Shown piece after piece: positions 32,806-41,752 of a DNA stretch of 52,248 nt. This stretch comes from an uncultured Collinsella sp. Its GTDB lineage: Bacteria; Actinomycetota; Coriobacteriia; Coriobacteriales; Coriobacteriaceae. The notes under the pieces are model-generated. The model did no database searches. It was not told the origin of the DNA and worked only from the letters and a program-made list of their open reading frames with translations. The first letter of the stretch is position 1. Each line of letters begins with the position of its first letter. The DNA is taken from assembly GCA_900544845.1 (NCBI GenBank), contig UQWV01000005.1, positions 1 to 52,248 of the forward strand, read 5' to 3'. A program made the translations under genes and the position numbers.

Positions 32806-33939
32806 ATGAGCACTTCGATTCAACCGAACGCGCCGTTTCGTGCCGATATCGTCGGCAGTTTTCTTCGTCCGCAGGCTGTAAAGGATGCCCGTGCCGCCTA
32901 TGTCGCGGGTAAACTCGACGCTTCCGGCCTTAAGGCCGTCGAGGACGAGGCCATCCGCGACTTAGTGGCCAAGCAGAAGGCCGCCGGCCTGCAGGTGATC
33001 ACCGATGGCGAGTTCCGCCGCAGCTACTGGCACCTCGATTTTATGTGGGGCCTTAACGGCATTGAGCGCCGCACCTCACGCACGGGTTATATGTTCCATG
33101 ACGAGGAGACGACGGCCGACACCGCCGTGGTTACCGGTCCCATTAGCGGCGAGAACCACCCGTTCGTCGAGCATTTTAAGTTTGTCAAGGCGCTTGAGGG
33201 GGAGGGCCAGGTCGCGCGTCAAACCATTCCGGCGCCGATCCAGACGTTCTCGGAGGTTACGCTCGACCGCTGCGATGGACAGCAGGAGAGTCTGCGCGCC
33301 GTCTACAAGACCGATGAGGAACTTGCCGACGCCATTGCAGCCGCTTATCGCACGGTGATCGCCGACCTGTATGCCGCGGGCTGCCGCAACATCCAATTTG
33401 ATGACTGCACCTGGGGCATCTATTGCGATACGGACTTTGTGTCCAAGACTGGCATGAGCCCGGTTGACCTGCAAAAGGTGAGCGAGCTGGGCGTGGCGCT
33501 CAACAATGCTGCCATCGCGGGCAAGCCCGACGATCTGGTTATCAACACGCATGTGTGCCGCGGCAACTATCACTCCACGTATGCCTTCGAGGGTGGTTAC
33601 GATCCCATTGCGCCGTACCTGTTCGCACATGAGAACGTCGACGCGTTCTACCTTGAGTTCGATACGCCACGCGCCGGTGGCTTTGAGCCGCTTAAGTACG
33701 TTGCTCCCGGCAAGAAGGTCGTGCTGGGCCTGGTGACCACCAAGGCGGCTGAGCTTGAGGACGAGGACGTTATCGTCGAACGTATCCAAGAGGCCGCAAA
33801 GTATGTGCCGCTCGAGAACCTGTACCTGTCGCCCCAGTGCGGCTTTGCCAGCTGCGAGATTGGCAACAAACTGACCGAGGACGAACAGTGGGCAAAGATC
33901 GCGTTGGTCAAGCGCATTGCCGAGCGCGTTTGGAAGTAA
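32806..33939 (+). CDS. MetE-like cobalamin-independent methyltransferase (YxjG/YxjH type)
   Basis: A 377-residue TIM-barrel protein homologous to the C-terminal catalytic domain of MetE. It starts RADIVGSFLRPQAVKDAR, has the catalytic-zone DGEFRRSYWHLDF, a histidine/cysteine zinc site (INTHVCRGNYHS, and the late SPQCGFASC), and FYLEFDTPRAGGFEPL. Single-domain members of this type act in methionine synthesis or recycling with an unidentified methyl donor. AAAGGGAG precedes the ATG at 32806. A LysR box is in its promoter. Confidence 0.88.
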   Translation: MSTSIQPNAPFRADIVGSFLRPQAVKDARAAYVAGKLDASGLKAVEDEAIRDLVAKQKAAGLQVITDGEFRRSYWHLDFMWGLNGIERRTSRTGYMFHDEETTADTAVVTGPISGENHPFVEHFKFVKALEGEGQVARQTIPAPIQTFSEVTLDRCDGQQESLRAVYKTDEELADAIAAAYRTVIADLYAAGCRNIQFDDCTWGIYCDTDFVSKTGMSPVDLQKVSELGVALNNAAIAGKPDDLVINTHVCRGNYHSTYAFEGGYDPIAPYLFAHENVDAFYLEFDTPRAGGFEPLKYVAPGKKVVLGLVTTKAAELEDEDVIVERIQEAAKYVPLENLYLSPQCGFASCEIGNKLTEDEQWAKIALVKRIAERVWK

Positions 33940-34062
33940 CGCTACCGCTTGCAGGTGACGGCGCGTGCGAGACATGGCGTATCACGTACAATGGTTCGGA
34001 TCGTATCGTTCGGGCAGGTTATCCGATATGCCTGATCGCCCTTCCATTATGAAAGGACTTCC

Positions 34063-35397
34063 ATGTCCCAATCCTCGACGCCCGCCGTCACCGATGCCAT
34101 CTACGATGCATCATCGCTCGGCCGCCCGCGCATGTTCGTGTTGGGTTTGCAACACATGTTTGCGATGTTCGGAGCCACGGTGCTCGTGCCCGTGCTCACC
34201 GGCCTTTCCGTTTCGGCGACGCTTCTGTTCGCCGGCATCGGCACGCTGCTGTTTCATTTTCTATCGCGCGGTAAGGTGCCCGCGTTTCTGGGCTCGTCGT
34301 TTGCCTTTATCGCGGGTTATGCCGCCATTGCACCCAACGGCGAGGCCGAGCTTTTGCCCTACGCCTGCCTGGGCGTTGCCTGCGCCGGCCTGCTCTATCC
34401 GGTGCTTGCGGCCCTGTTCCGCGCCTTTGGCGCCAAGCGCGTCATGCGCTTCTTTCCGCCGGTGGTGACCGGCCCCATCGTCATTTCCATCGGCCTGATC
34501 CTGTCGAGCTCTGCCATTGCCAACTGCCAGACCAACTGGCTTGTCGCCGTTATCGCTGTGGCCGTGATCATCATCTGCAACATCTGGGGCCGCGGCATGG
34601 TCAAGATCGTGCCGATTTTGCTGGGCGTTGTGGTGAGCTATGCCGTTGCGGCCGCGTTGGGCGAGGTCGACTTCTCTGGCGTCGCAGCCGCCCCCTGGGT
34701 CGGTCTGCCCATCGTGTGGGACAACACCGTGTTTGCGCTCTTTGGCCCGCAGTTCGATAGCGGCCTTGCCACGACGGCCATCATCACCATCATGCCGCTG
34801 GCCTTTGCGACCATGATTGAGCACATTGGCGATATCTCCGCCATTGGCTCTACCTGCGAACGCAATTACATTGCCGATCCCGGTCTGCACCGTACCCTAC
34901 TCGGCGATGGCCTGGCGACCATCTTGGCGTCGCTCTTTGGCGCTCCGGCCAACACCACGTATGGCGAGAACACCGGCGTGCTTGCGCTTACGCGTGTGTT
35001 CGACCCGCGTGTGATTCGCATTGCCGCCTGCTGCGCCATTGTGCTTTCGTTCTGCCCCAAGTTTGCTGCGGTGATTGCCGCCATGCCGGCGTGCGTTATC
35101 GGCGGTGTGTCGCTCGTGCTCTACGGCATGATCAGCGCCGTTGGCGTGCGTAACCTCATCGAGAATCAGGTTGATTTCCAGAACAACCGCAACGTGCTGG
35201 TGGCGGCTCTGGTGCTCGTGCTTTCGCTCGGCATTGCCTACAGTACCGCCGGTGCCATTGTGCTGGAGCTGGGCGGCGTGACGATTTCGCTTTCGGGCCT
35301 TGCCGTGGGCTCGCTGGTGGGCATTGTGCTCAACGCCATCCTGCCCGGTAATGACTTTGAGTTCGATACTTCCGAGCTTGAGGAGACTGCTGAATAG
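34063..35397 (+). CDS. uraA: uracil-xanthine permease (NCS2)
   Basis: A 444-residue nucleobase:cation symporter of the UraA/PurA group with fourteen predicted membrane segments. Diagnostic segments are LGLQHMFAMFGATVLVPVLTG, FLGSSFAFI and GAPANTTYGENTGVLALTRV (the conserved Asn-Thr-Thr-Tyr-Gly-Glu-Asn motif). It takes up uracil or related bases with H+. AAAGGAC lies before the ATG at 34063; the 123-bp gap to the MetE-like gene contains TACAAT (about 33988) as a possible -10. A bidirectional terminator follows. Confidence 0.92.
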   Translation: MSQSSTPAVTDAIYDASSLGRPRMFVLGLQHMFAMFGATVLVPVLTGLSVSATLLFAGIGTLLFHFLSRGKVPAFLGSSFAFIAGYAAIAPNGEAELLPYACLGVACAGLLYPVLAALFRAFGAKRVMRFFPPVVTGPIVISIGLILSSSAIANCQTNWLVAVIAVAVIIICNIWGRGMVKIVPILLGVVVSYAVAAALGEVDFSGVAAAPWVGLPIVWDNTVFALFGPQFDSGLATTAIITIMPLAFATMIEHIGDISAIGSTCERNYIADPGLHRTLLGDGLATILASLFGAPANTTYGENTGVLALTRVFDPRVIRIAACCAIVLSFCPKFAAVIAAMPACVIGGVSLVLYGMISAVGVRNLIENQVDFQNNRNVLVAALVLVLSLGIAYSTAGAIVLELGGVTISLSGLAVGSLVGIVLNAILPGNDFEFDTSELEETAE

Positions 35398-35417
35398 TAG
35401 CTGCGTTCAGCCAAATT

Positions 35418-35459
35418 AAAAATGGCGTCCATGCGTATGTACGCGTGGACGCCATTTTT
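35418..35459. terminator. bidirectional terminator
   Basis: An 18-bp stem (AAAAATGGCGTCCATGCG with CGCGTGGACGCCATTTTT, nearly perfect) with T-runs on both strands. It separates the convergent uraA and esterase genes and touches the esterase stop codon. Confidence 0.88.
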
Positions 35460-36123
35460 AATGCGTCAGTATCCAGTGGATGCCGCGCGCCATGCGCAGG
35501 TCAGTTTGGGCAAAGTGATTGCCGGGGTTGAGCTCCAGCGTTGTTGGAATGTCACGCTCGATAAACAGCTCTTCCATCGCACGCGTATCGTCGAGTACGT
35601 GCCGCATCATGCGGTTGGGCGTCTTGGTTTCCTTTTTACCGAGCGACAGATAGGCGGCGTCGGGCGTGGCTGTCATCGTGCGCTCGCGCGCGTAGTCGAT
35701 AAAGCCGGGGAACCACAGCGACCCCGATGCACTTGCCGCGCGCTCAAAGACATCTGTTTGCCAAAGTGCCCACAGTGAAAAAAGACCCGCCAACGAGTAG
35801 CCGGCAATGCCGCGCCAGGTGGGCGGGCAGGGAAGTGATGATTCGGCCTCTGGGATTATCTGATTCAGCAGCTCATCGAGAAACTCAGACGCCTGTCCGC
35901 CAAAGGGCTCGGCATCTCGTATAGTTCCGTCGCATTCCCAGGGGCTCAGCTCGCGATTCCAATCGAGTCCTCCAATGGCGGCAAGGGTGAAGGGCGGGCA
36001 GTCGAGCTCTCGGCAGCGCTCGTAGACTTCACTACCGTCGCCCATAACCACGGGAAGGTAGATGACGGGCGCGCCTTCCACACACTCTGAATAAACGGTT
36101 ATCTGCTTATGATGCGCTTCCAA
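35458..36123 (-). CDS. esterase-like alpha/beta hydrolase (enterochelin-esterase type)
   Basis: A 221-residue alpha/beta-hydrolase. The nucleophile elbow is IAGYSLAGLF (Gly-x-Ser-x-x-Gly), with an Asp-containing turn later and a C-terminal LELNPGNHFAQTDLR carrying the catalytic His, all in the order of the esterase D / enterochelin esterase family. Substrate unknown. I prefer a TTG start at 36123 because GAGAGAA lies seven bases upstream; a GTG at 36171 would add 16 residues. It converges on uraA, with a shared terminator. Confidence 0.75.
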   Translation of the reverse strand: MEAHHKQITVYSECVEGAPVIYLPVVMGDGSEVYERCRELDCPPFTLAAIGGLDWNRELSPWECDGTIRDAEPFGGQASEFLDELLNQIIPEAESSLPCPPTWRGIAGYSLAGLFSLWALWQTDVFERAASASGSLWFPGFIDYARERTMTATPDAAYLSLGKKETKTPNRMMRHVLDDTRAMEELFIERDIPTTLELNPGNHFAQTDLRMARGIHWILTH

Positions 36124-36198
36124 GGCAGGCTTCTCTCGGTGTTGTGATATTGACAGCCTCAATTGTCGCACGCTGGCGCGGGGGCAGACGCTAAAAGA

Positions 36199-36233
36199 AA
36201 GGCGCGGAGCCGCTCGATGCGACTCCGCGCCTT
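36199..36233 (-). terminator. terminator of the purine permease gene
   Basis: An 11-bp GC stem (AAGGCGCGGAG with CTCCGCGCCTT) followed on the minus strand by TTTCTTTTAG. It lies between the NCS2 permease stop and the esterase gene. Confidence 0.75.
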
Positions 36234-36260
36234 GTTGTTTTGCTTCGGCAGACTATGCCG

Positions 36261-37574
36261 TTACGCTACGAAGAAGTAGACGAGGAAGGCAAGGGCTGCG
36301 ATCCACATGAGCGGCTTGATCTTGGAGGCCTCGCCCTTAAAGAGCGCGACGATCACGTAGGCGATAAAGCCCAGGCCAATGCCGGCAGAGATGGAGTAGG
36401 TGAAGGGCACGCCGGCGACAATCATGAACGCCGGGAAACCCTGCGACACGTCGGACCAGTCGATCTCGGAGGCCTCGCTCATCATGAGGTAGCCAACGTA
36501 GACCAGAGCACCGCAGGTGGCGGCGCTGGAAACGATGGTGACGATAGGGGAGAAGAACGCGGCGAGAATGAACAGCACGCCGGTGGTGACGGAGGTGAGG
36601 CCCGTGCGGCCACCGTCGGCAGCGCCAGAGGTGGACTCGACGAAGGTGGTGATGGAGGAGACGCCCATAAAGCCACCGGCAGCAGCGGCCACGGAGTCGA
36701 CGACCAGGATGGGACGGATGTCCTCGACATTGCCGTCCTCGGTCAAGAACTCGCCCTGCTTGGCGACGGCCATCGCGGTGCCCATGGTGTCGAAGAAGTC
36801 ACTCATGAGCAGCGAGAAGGCAACGACGAGCAGCATCGGGTCGGTCAGAACCTTCACGATGGCCATGTTGCCATCGGCGGTGCTGGCAAACGGGGCGCCA
36901 AAGGTCGAGAAGTCGAGCGGTGCGATGAGGCCCTCGGGCGCATGGGTGACGCCCAGCGGGATACCGGCGATAACGGCGACGATGATGCCGATGAGCAGCG
37001 AGCCCGGCACGTTGCGGGAAGCCAAGGCAACCGTCACGACGATGGAGATGATGCCGACGATAAAGGTGGGGGAGGCGATGTCGCCCAGGCCGACGAGCGT
37101 ACCGGCGCCAGCGGTGATGATGCCGGCGTCGCACAGGCCGATCATGGCGATAAACAGGCCCAGACCCACCGAGATGGCGTGGCGCAGGACCACGGGGATG
37201 GCGTCCATGATGGCCTCGCGCAGGCCGCAAAGGACGAGCAGCAAGATGACGATACCTTCGAGGAAGATAACGCTCATGGCCACGTGCCAGTCGCCGCCGC
37301 ACATGGTGGTGGCGATGCCCGCGATCATGGCGTTGATGCCCAAACCCGACGCGCAGGCGAGCGGGCGGTTTGCGAAGATGCCCATGCAGATGGTCATGAT
37401 GCCGGCGCCCAGGCAGGTGGCGCAGGCGAGCGCTCCCGCATTGATGCCGGCGCCCGAGAGCACCGCGGGGTTGACGGCGATGATGTAGGCCATCGCCAGG
37501 AATGTTGTCAGTCCAGCGCGGAGTTCGGTCCCGATTGTGGACTTGCGCTCGCTGACGTGAAAAAGTTCGTCCAT
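36261..37574 (-). CDS. AzgA/NCS2-type purine permease
   Basis: A 437-residue hydrophobic protein of the AzgA-like branch (adenine/guanine/hypoxanthine). Hallmarks are GLTTFLAMAYIIAVNPAVL at the N-terminus, CLGAGIMTICMGIFANRPLACASGLGINAM, and ESTSGAADGGRTGLTSVTTG. The proton-coupled import of purine bases complements uraA. The ATG at 37574 follows GGAAAGGG; an in-frame earlier start would lack a site. No purine riboswitch is evident upstream. A terminator follows the stop. Confidence 0.92.
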   Translation of the reverse strand: MDELFHVSERKSTIGTELRAGLTTFLAMAYIIAVNPAVLSGAGINAGALACATCLGAGIMTICMGIFANRPLACASGLGINAMIAGIATTMCGGDWHVAMSVIFLEGIVILLLVLCGLREAIMDAIPVVLRHAISVGLGLFIAMIGLCDAGIITAGAGTLVGLGDIASPTFIVGIISIVVTVALASRNVPGSLLIGIIVAVIAGIPLGVTHAPEGLIAPLDFSTFGAPFASTADGNMAIVKVLTDPMLLVVAFSLLMSDFFDTMGTAMAVAKQGEFLTEDGNVEDIRPILVVDSVAAAAGGFMGVSSITTFVESTSGAADGGRTGLTSVTTGVLFILAAFFSPIVTIVSSAATCGALVYVGYLMMSEASEIDWSDVSQGFPAFMIVAGVPFTYSISAGIGLGFIAYVIVALFKGEASKIKPLMWIAALAFLVYFFVA

Positions 37575-37767
37575 GCATACCCTTTCCTTGTTCGACCCCG
37601 AGTTTAGGCCGATTGACACGAACTCACTCACTATATCGCCTTTACAACTTTGCTGTTCCTCACGTGTTGATGTTCGGCGCTTTGTAGCGGACGGACGGTA
37701 TTTTCCGTATGAAAATGTGTGGGTACCGTATACTTAAGCAGTTACAACGACCCCTATGGAGGAACGT

Positions 37768-38187
37768 ATGATTAAAGAGCTCTGCCGCGACGAGGCCATC
37801 CTGTCTCAGCGTTGCGAGGTTGCGACTGTCGAGGACGAGTCGGTCGCTCAGGATCTGATTGATACCATCAAGTCGCTCGATGATGCCGGCTGCTTGGCCG
37901 CCAACCAGATCGGCGTCACCAAGAAGGTCTGCGTCTATCTGGACGACGCCGGTGAGCCCCACGTGCTTTACAACCCCCGTCTGGTGTTTGGCCTGGGCGC
38001 CAGCAAGATGGAGGAGAGCTGCCTGACGCACGAGGAGGTCACCAAGTCCACGCGCTACATCAAGTGCAAGGTTGCCTTTGACCAGATCGTCGACGGCAAG
38101 ATGAAGGAGTGCCGCCGCGACTACGCGGGCTTTGAGGCGCAGATGATCCAGCATATGATCGATCACTGTCAAGGCAAACTTGTCTAG
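37768..38187 (+). CDS. peptide deformylase-like protein lacking the catalytic Glu
   Basis: A 139-residue short deformylase fold. Motif 1 is GCLAANQIG, motif 2 reads ESCLT instead of EGCLS, and motif 3 reads QHMIDH instead of QHEIDH, so the general-acid/base Glu is Met while both His metal ligands and the Cys remain. Deformylase activity is therefore doubtful; a formyl-peptide-binding or other role is possible. An intact paralogue lies at 45507-45917. GGAGG is seven bases before the ATG. Confidence 0.8.
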   Translation: MIKELCRDEAILSQRCEVATVEDESVAQDLIDTIKSLDDAGCLAANQIGVTKKVCVYLDDAGEPHVLYNPRLVFGLGASKMEESCLTHEEVTKSTRYIKCKVAFDQIVDGKMKECRRDYAGFEAQMIQHMIDHCQGKLV

Positions 38188-38218
38188 GGTGACTACAGCA
38201 CCGCACTTCGTCTCTTTT

Positions 38219-38260
38219 GGCCCGGACGTGACATTGTTGTCATGTCCGGGCCTTTGTGTT
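38219..38260. terminator. terminator after the deformylase-like gene
   Basis: A near-perfect 14-bp stem (GGCCCGGACGTGAC with GTCATGTCCGGGCC) with a 6-nt loop and a TTTGTGTTT tail on the plus strand. Confidence 0.85.
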
Positions 38261-38318
38261 TAGCACCTTTTTGTTTGGAGACAATGAACTTAGCAAGAAC
38301 GTAAAGCTAGGAGGCGCC

Positions 38319-39284
38319 ATGTGCACGAGCATTCGATTTACCGATAATTCTGGCCACATGTATCTGGGCCGCAACCTCGACTGGAGCTTTGACTACGGCC
38401 AACAGGTTCGCGTGATGCCGCGCGGGTTTCACATTCCGTATTCGTTTATCGACGACGCGACAGCGGCACACGCGGTGATCGGTATGTGCATCGATTACAA
38501 GAACTATCCCATGTTTTTCGATTGCGGTAACGATGCGGGTCTGGCTGTGGCGGGGCTCAACTTTCCCGGCTATGCCGAGTATGCCGATGACCCTGTCGAC
38601 GGCAAGACCAATATCGCGGCCTATGAGTTTCCCCTGTGGGTGGCAGCGACGTTCTCGACGGTCGATGAGGTCGAGGCCGCGCTGCGCGACACGGTGATTG
38701 TCGCCAAATCTGCCGGAGAGGGACTGGGCGTGTCACTGCTCCATTGGATTATCGGCGACAGCCAGCGCAGCATCGTGGTCGAGATGATGGCTGACGGCCT
38801 GCATGTATACGACGATCCGGTCGACACCCTTGCCAACCAGCCCACCTTCCCGTGGCACATGGAAAACCTCCGCACCTATATCACCGCCACAAGCGATTTT
38901 CCGCAGACGGCGACATGGCGTGGCGCCGAGCTCAAGCCCTATGGCGCGGGTGCCGGCATGCGCGGTATTCCGGGTGACTGCTATTCGCCGAGCCGTTTTG
39001 TAAAGGCGGCGTACCTCAATGCCAATTACCCGCAAAAGGAGAGCGAGACCGAAAACGTCGTCCGCATGTTCCGTTCACTCGAGGGCGTGGTGATGATCGA
39101 GGGAGCGTCCAGGATGGGCGATGGCAAGTTCGAGAAGACTATCTATACCGGATGCTTTAGCGCGCGCACGGGCAATTATTACTACGCGATGTATGGGGAT
39201 CCGTCGATTCGCTACGTGAGCCTGATGGATGCCGAGGGCGCGAGCCCCGATAGGCTCGTGGTTCCCGAGCCGCGTCGTTCGTAG
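38319..39284 (+). CDS. bsh: bile salt hydrolase / choloylglycine hydrolase
   Basis: A 321-residue Ntn-hydrolase. After Met removal Cys2 is the nucleophile (MCTSIRF). Arg18 and Asp21 fall exactly in GRNLDW (numbering from the ATG), and an Asn (LNFPGYAEY region) and Asn in LANQPTF plus Arg (SPSRF) match the family's catalytic set. Such enzymes deconjugate glycine- or taurine-linked bile acids in the gut and are known in Collinsella. Penicillin V acylase is the alternative within this family; bile salt use is inferred from habitat. AGGAGG lies six bases before the ATG at 38319. It is monocistronic with strong terminators on both sides. Confidence 0.9.
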   Translation: MCTSIRFTDNSGHMYLGRNLDWSFDYGQQVRVMPRGFHIPYSFIDDATAAHAVIGMCIDYKNYPMFFDCGNDAGLAVAGLNFPGYAEYADDPVDGKTNIAAYEFPLWVAATFSTVDEVEAALRDTVIVAKSAGEGLGVSLLHWIIGDSQRSIVVEMMADGLHVYDDPVDTLANQPTFPWHMENLRTYITATSDFPQTATWRGAELKPYGAGAGMRGIPGDCYSPSRFVKAAYLNANYPQKESETENVVRMFRSLEGVVMIEGASRMGDGKFEKTIYTGCFSARTGNYYYAMYGDPSIRYVSLMDAEGASPDRLVVPEPRRS

Positions 39285-39307
39285 CCGTTAGCTTTACCGC
39301 AATGCAA

Positions 39308-39343
39308 AGCGGCCCTGCGTCTCTCGTGAGGCGCAGGGCCGCT
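39308..39343. terminator. terminator between bsh and kup
   Basis: A 12-bp GC stem (AGCGGCCCTGCG with CGCAGGGCCGCT) with a 12-nt loop lies between the convergent bsh and kup genes; the T-tract is interrupted on both strands. Confidence 0.7.
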
Positions 39344-39363
39344 GTCGTTGATTTATGGCGCCG

Positions 39364-41595
39364 CTAGAAGTTGGCGTCGTTGAGTTGTTCGTTCTCGAGG
39401 CCGTCGAGCTGTTGCTGTTCGGGCGTATCGGCGACGCTCTCGAGCAACTCGGTGGGATCGACGTTCATGTCCTTACCGGCTTCGTTGCCGTTGACCAAGT
39501 CGTCCGAGAAGATGTCGACTTCCATTTCCTCGGCCTCTTCGATCTGAACCTCGAGCGGCACCTGGGTGCGCACGAGCTTAACGGCCGGGCGCATGCGGGC
39601 AAACAGCGGTACGTACTCAATGATGATGGCCGAGTTCTCGAGACCGTACCAGCGTGCCGGGCTTCCGCAGGCGCGGCGGACGGCGTACTTGATGGCCATC
39701 ACGCGGTGGTCATTGCGGTTGATGTCCGTTTCGGGGGCAAGCATCTTGCGCAGCATGCAAAAGCGGAAGTCACCTACGTTGCCGCGCGTCTCGTAGATGG
39801 AGTAGGTGTGATGTTGCGGCGGCAGCTCGCCCGATGCCATCAAGTCGCCGACGATCTGACGCAGATAGGCGTTGATGCGCTGGTTGACCTTAAAGCCCAG
39901 GTCCAAGCGCACGCGGAACAAAAAATCCGTGCCAAAGGTCTCGACGGAATACTCGTGCGTATAGGGCTCATCGGTAACGTGCACGTTGATGAACCAGTAT
40001 GCCTTGGCGCGCTTGGGATGTTTGTCCAAGATGGAATAGAGCACGTCGCGGTCGAGTGTGAGCGGATCGGGGCTGTTGGTGAGGAACACCAGATTGTCGG
40101 CGAGCACGGGGTAGGTCTCGTCGTTGCGCAGGCGGTTGAGCTGATCGATGTACTTGGAGACGGGCAGCAGAATCGTCTGCGTGCGCTCGATGGCGGTACC
40201 GCGACGCCACACGTACATAAGGCCAAACAGCAGCGAGGCCAAGAAGATCATCACATAGCCGCCGTCAAAGAACATAGTGAGGCACGAGGCAAAGAAGCAG
40301 AGCTCGATGGCGCCAAAAAGCAGGGCGAAGACGCAGGCGCCCAGCTTGTGCTTGAGAATGCCGACGATATAGCTCGTCAAAAGCGTCGTGGTCATAAGCA
40401 TGGTCACGGTAATGGCGAGGCCATAGGCGCTCTCCATGCGCTCGGAGTTCTGGAACAGCAGCACGATGAAGATGCAGCCGACCCACATGATGTTGTTGAC
40501 GAGTGGAATATAAAGCTGGCCCTTGGTGTCGCTGGGGTAGTGGATGCGCAGGTGCGGCATAAGGTTGAGGCGCGTTGCCTCCGAAACCAACGAGAACGAG
40601 CCGGTAATGAGCGCCTGTGAGGCGATGATGGCCGCCACGGCCGAAAGCACGATGGCAAAGGGGCGCAGGGGCTCGGGAAGCATCATATAGAACGGGTTGA
40701 CGATATCCATCGCGAGCATCTGGGGGTTGGAGTTATTGGCGAGCAGCCAAGCGCCTTGACCCAGATAGTTGAGGATAAGGGCCGCCTTAACAAACGGCCA
40801 GGATACATAGATGTTGGCCTTGCCAACGTGACCCATGTCCGAGTAGAGGGCCTCGGCGCCGGTCGTCGACAGGAAGACAAAGCCGAGCACCATGATGCCC
40901 GAGTGGTTGATGGGCGAGAACAGAAACATGACGCCGCGGATGGGATTGAGCGCGCGCAGGATGGACAGGTTACCGAGCATGTTGAACAGGCCGGCGCCTG
41001 CCAGGAACAGGAACCACAGCGTCATGAGCGGGCCGAACAGCTTACCGATCGACGAGGTACCAGCGCGCTGCATGGCAAATAGGCCGCAGATAATGATGAT
41101 GGTAATAATGATGACGTTGGTTTGCCCGTCACCCAATAGCGCGTGGCCCCACTCGATGGTGCGCAGGCCCTCAATGGCTGTAGTGACCGTGACCGCGGGG
41201 GTGAGGATGCCGTCGGCGAGCAGCGCCGCGCCGCCGATCATGGCGGGGAGAATCAGCCACGGCGCTACCTTGCGCACGAGACTGAACAGGGCGAAGATGC
41301 CGCCTTCGTTGTGGTTGTCGGCCTTCATGGCGATTACCACGTACTTGACCGTGGTCACGAGCGTCATGGTCCAGATGACGAGTGAAAGCGCGCCCAGGAT
41401 CATGTCCTCGCTGACGGTACCGATGCCGCCGTTGTTGGCGACGATTGATTTCATGGTGTACATGGGGCTCGTGCCGATGTCGCCATAGACGACGCCGAGC
41501 GTTACGAGCAGCATGCCAGCGGAGAGGGGGATGGCTCCGTGCCCGCCTTGCCCGCGCTGGTCTTGGAGGCTTGCCTCCAGTTTATTGTGTGCCAC
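39364..41595 (-). CDS. kup: KUP/HAK/KT potassium uptake protein
   Basis: A 743-residue K+:H+ symporter. The first membrane segment has the KUP signature GVVYGDIGTSPMYT, followed by about eleven further helices (VTTAIEGL, SVIAMKADNHNEGGIFALF region) and a soluble C-terminal domain (from about residue 480). It imports potassium across the cytoplasmic membrane. The GTG at 41595 is chosen over the ATG at 41613 because AAGGGAG sits five bases upstream of the GTG. No c-di-AMP riboswitch is evident; a small palindrome lies 100 bp upstream. The acidic C-terminus ends ENEQLNDANF. Confidence 0.9.
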   Translation of the reverse strand: MAHNKLEASLQDQRGQGGHGAIPLSAGMLLVTLGVVYGDIGTSPMYTMKSIVANNGGIGTVSEDMILGALSLVIWTMTLVTTVKYVVIAMKADNHNEGGIFALFSLVRKVAPWLILPAMIGGAALLADGILTPAVTVTTAIEGLRTIEWGHALLGDGQTNVIIITIIIICGLFAMQRAGTSSIGKLFGPLMTLWFLFLAGAGLFNMLGNLSILRALNPIRGVMFLFSPINHSGIMVLGFVFLSTTGAEALYSDMGHVGKANIYVSWPFVKAALILNYLGQGAWLLANNSNPQMLAMDIVNPFYMMLPEPLRPFAIVLSAVAAIIASQALITGSFSLVSEATRLNLMPHLRIHYPSDTKGQLYIPLVNNIMWVGCIFIVLLFQNSERMESAYGLAITVTMLMTTTLLTSYIVGILKHKLGACVFALLFGAIELCFFASCLTMFFDGGYVMIFLASLLFGLMYVWRRGTAIERTQTILLPVSKYIDQLNRLRNDETYPVLADNLVFLTNSPDPLTLDRDVLYSILDKHPKRAKAYWFINVHVTDEPYTHEYSVETFGTDFLFRVRLDLGFKVNQRINAYLRQIVGDLMASGELPPQHHTYSIYETRGNVGDFRFCMLRKMLAPETDINRNDHRVMAIKYAVRRACGSPARWYGLENSAIIIEYVPLFARMRPAVKLVRTQVPLEVQIEEAEEMEVDIFSDDLVNGNEAGKDMNVDPTELLESVADTPEQQQLDGLENEQLNDANF

Positions 41596-41694
41596 GAGGA
41601 CTCCCTTAGACATCCGGTTATCTGTCTAGGACAAAAAACTTTATGCCGTCTTTATACATACAAGAGCAGTTTGGCACATCTGGTTATTTTAGAC

Positions 41695-41718
41695 AATAAT
41701 CCTCAGCTGGGGATTATT
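41695..41718. promoter_or_regulatory. palindrome in the kup upstream region
   Basis: AATAATCC (41695-41702) and GGATTATT (41711-41718) are perfect arms around TCAGCTGG. It lies between the kup gene and the end of the DMT gene, both on the minus strand. It could be an operator or a weak terminator of the DMT transcript. Confidence 0.4.
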
Positions 41719-41752
41719 TATCTACGCAGGTAGCATTTCAAAGCAGGGGCTT

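Noticed and set aside
36240..37607. Long plus-strand frame rich in Asp, Gly and His opposite the purine permease
   Set aside because: It is the antisense of a membrane protein and has low-complexity composition typical of such shadows.
37575..37767. Purine riboswitch before the purine permease
   Set aside because: I looked for the conserved three-helix junction words and do not see them.
39355..40620. Plus-strand frame opposite the kup C-terminal part
   Set aside because: It has no domain or ribosome binding site and mirrors kup codons.
41596..41752. c-di-AMP (ydaO) riboswitch before kup
   Set aside because: The leader is too short and lacks the conserved core; only a simple palindrome is present.
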